From the NCBI GenBank assembly GCA_026984715.1, contig JALSRO010000289.1, forward strand, positions 1 to 11,480: a DNA stretch of 11,480 nt. The letters are read 5' to 3'. The notes under the pieces were generated by a model. That model was not told the origin of the DNA. It worked only from the letters and a program-made list of their open reading frames with translations, and ran no database searches. Below are positions 10,566 to 11,480 of the stretch, one piece after another (position 1 is the first letter of the stretch; the number at the start of each line of letters is the position of its first letter). The translations under genes and the position numbers were made by a program. The DNA is from Chromatiales bacterium. Its GTDB lineage: Bacteria; Pseudomonadota; Gammaproteobacteria; Thiohalospirales; Thiohalospiraceae.

Positions 10566-11480
10566 GTGCCCGAAAGTGATACCATCGCTGCCGTCGCCAC
10601 CCCGCCGGGGGTGGGAGGGGTAGGCATCGTTCGGGTGTCAGGGGCCGCAGCCGGGCGGGTTCGCGAAGCGGTGCTGGGCAGGGATCTCCGGCCCCGACAT
10701 GCCGAATATCTTCCGTTTCTCGATAGTGATGGCACCGCTATCGACCGTGGTATTGCCCTCTTCTTTCCAGGGCCACATTCGTTTACCGGAGAGGACGTCC
10801 TCGAGCTCCAGGGCCACGGTGGAGCAATGGTCATGGATCGGCTGCTGCAGCGGGTTCTCGGCCTGGGCATCCGCATGGCCCGGCCTGGCGAGTTCTCCGA
10901 GAGGGCCTTTCTCAACGGGAAGTTGGATCTGGTGCAGGCCGAAGCGGTTGCCGATCTGATTTCGAGCACCACGGTGGATGCTGCCCGTTCCGCCATGCGC
11001 TCCCTGCAGGGGGAGTTCTCCCGGGAGGTGAATCATCTCGTCGAGAGGGTTGTCGAGCTGCGTATCCGGATCGAAGCGGCTCTGGACTTTCCCGACGAGG
11101 AGATTGAGTTTCTTAATCACAATCAGGCCAGAGAGGCTGTGGCAGATCTTCAGAACAGGGTACGGCAACTGCTGGACAGTTCCCGACAGGGCTCCCTGCT
11201 ACGGGATGGGATGCGTATCGTCATCGCCGGCAGGCCCAATGCCGGAAAATCCACCCTGTTGAACGCGTTGGCGCGGAGAGAGCGCGCTATTGTCGCACCT
11301 ATCCCCGGTACCACCCGGGACATACTGCGGGAGCAGATCGAAATAGATGGTATGCCCCTGCACGTCAGTGACACAGCGGGTCTGCGCGACGGTGGCGATG
11401 TTGTGGAGCAGGAAGGGATACGCCGTGCCTGGGCAGAGATTGAAAAGGCGGATCGGGTGCTCTGGATCGTTGACGACCGG
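10566..11480 (+). CDS. mnmE: tRNA modification GTPase MnmE (3' end beyond window)
   Basis: MnmE, with MnmG, makes the 5-carboxymethylaminomethyl or aminomethyl group on U34 of certain tRNAs, and depends on GTP hydrolysis. The first 305 codons are present (E. coli 454 residues) and the frame is open to the window end. The most likely start is GTG at 10566 ([20 protein letters not shown]), 11 bases after the yidC stop; no ATG fits the family N-terminus, and the adjacent GGAGAG is closer than ideal for a ribosome binding site. The N-terminal formyl-THF-binding domain includes [20 protein letters not shown] and [23 protein letters not shown]. The G domain shows G1 GRPNAGKS (222-229), G2 GTTRD (248-252) and G3 DTAG (269-272). 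The G4 motif and C-terminal CxGK lie outside. Confidence 0.96.
   Translation, partial: MPESDTIAAVATPPGVGGVGIVRVSGAAAGRVREAVLGRDLRPRHAEYLPFLDSDGTAIDRGIALFFPGPHSFTGEDVLELQGHGGAMVMDRLLQRVLGLGIRMARPGEFSERAFLNGKLDLVQAEAVADLISSTTVDAARSAMRSLQGEFSREVNHLVERVVELRIRIEAALDFPDEEIEFLNHNQAREAVADLQNRVRQLLDSSRQGSLLRDGMRIVIAGRPNAGKSTLLNALARRERAIVAPIPGTTRDILREQIEIDGMPLHVSDTAGLRDGGDVVEQEGIRRAWAEIEKADRVLWIVDDR

Overview
This window is the replication-origin neighbourhood of a bacterial chromosome, almost certainly from a gammaproteobacterium outside the Enterobacterales/Vibrionales. The gene order gyrB-recF-dnaN-dnaA, then divergently rpmH-rnpA-yidD-yidC-mnmE, is the classical origin cluster kept in Pseudomonas-like genomes. 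A Pseudomonas-type parS palindrome, an 806-residue GyrB of Gram-negative type, and an rnf-nth-DUF1841 gene set all point the same way. Genus cannot be read from the sequence; I see no rRNA, tRNA, mobile element or CRISPR array.

Layout: bases 2-1647 (+) hold the 3' end of rsxE/rnfE (Rnf electron-transport complex), nth (endonuclease III) and a DUF1841 gene, packed as ATGA and TGAATG junctions. They meet gyrB tail to tail with only 4 bases between the stop codons. Bases 1652-7903 (-) hold, in transcription order, dnaA, dnaN, recF and gyrB. Bases 8185-11480 (+) hold rpmH, rnpA, yidD, yidC and the first 305 codons of mnmE, which runs off the window and starts with GTG.

Non-coding DNA is concentrated on both sides of dnaA. 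The 281-base dnaA/rpmH gap (7904-8184) has one perfect and one 8/9 DnaA box, two weaker ones, a short A/T-only tract and a TATAAT promoter for dnaA whose -35 region lies inside a DnaA box. The 231-base dnaA/dnaN gap (6326-6556) also has one perfect and one 8/9 box, plus a strongly A/T-rich stretch (41 of 50 bases at 6341-6390). The origin may therefore be bipartite, with DnaA-box clusters on both sides of dnaA.

recF carries two centromere-like parS sites: a perfect 16-base palindrome at its 3' end and a 15/16 copy 624 bases upstream in the gene. Both spell the codons for Phe-His-Val-Glu. The 3' one lies at the -35 position of an extended -10 gyrB promoter (TGnTATAAT) that overlaps the recF stop codon. 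Together the window links initiation (DnaA, origin), elongation (beta clamp), supercoiling (GyrB), repair (RecF, Nth), origin segregation (parS) and a ribosome/RNase P/membrane-insertion operon. The genes themselves are well known; the interest lies in the regulatory sites, and I found no evidence of an undescribed multi-gene system.
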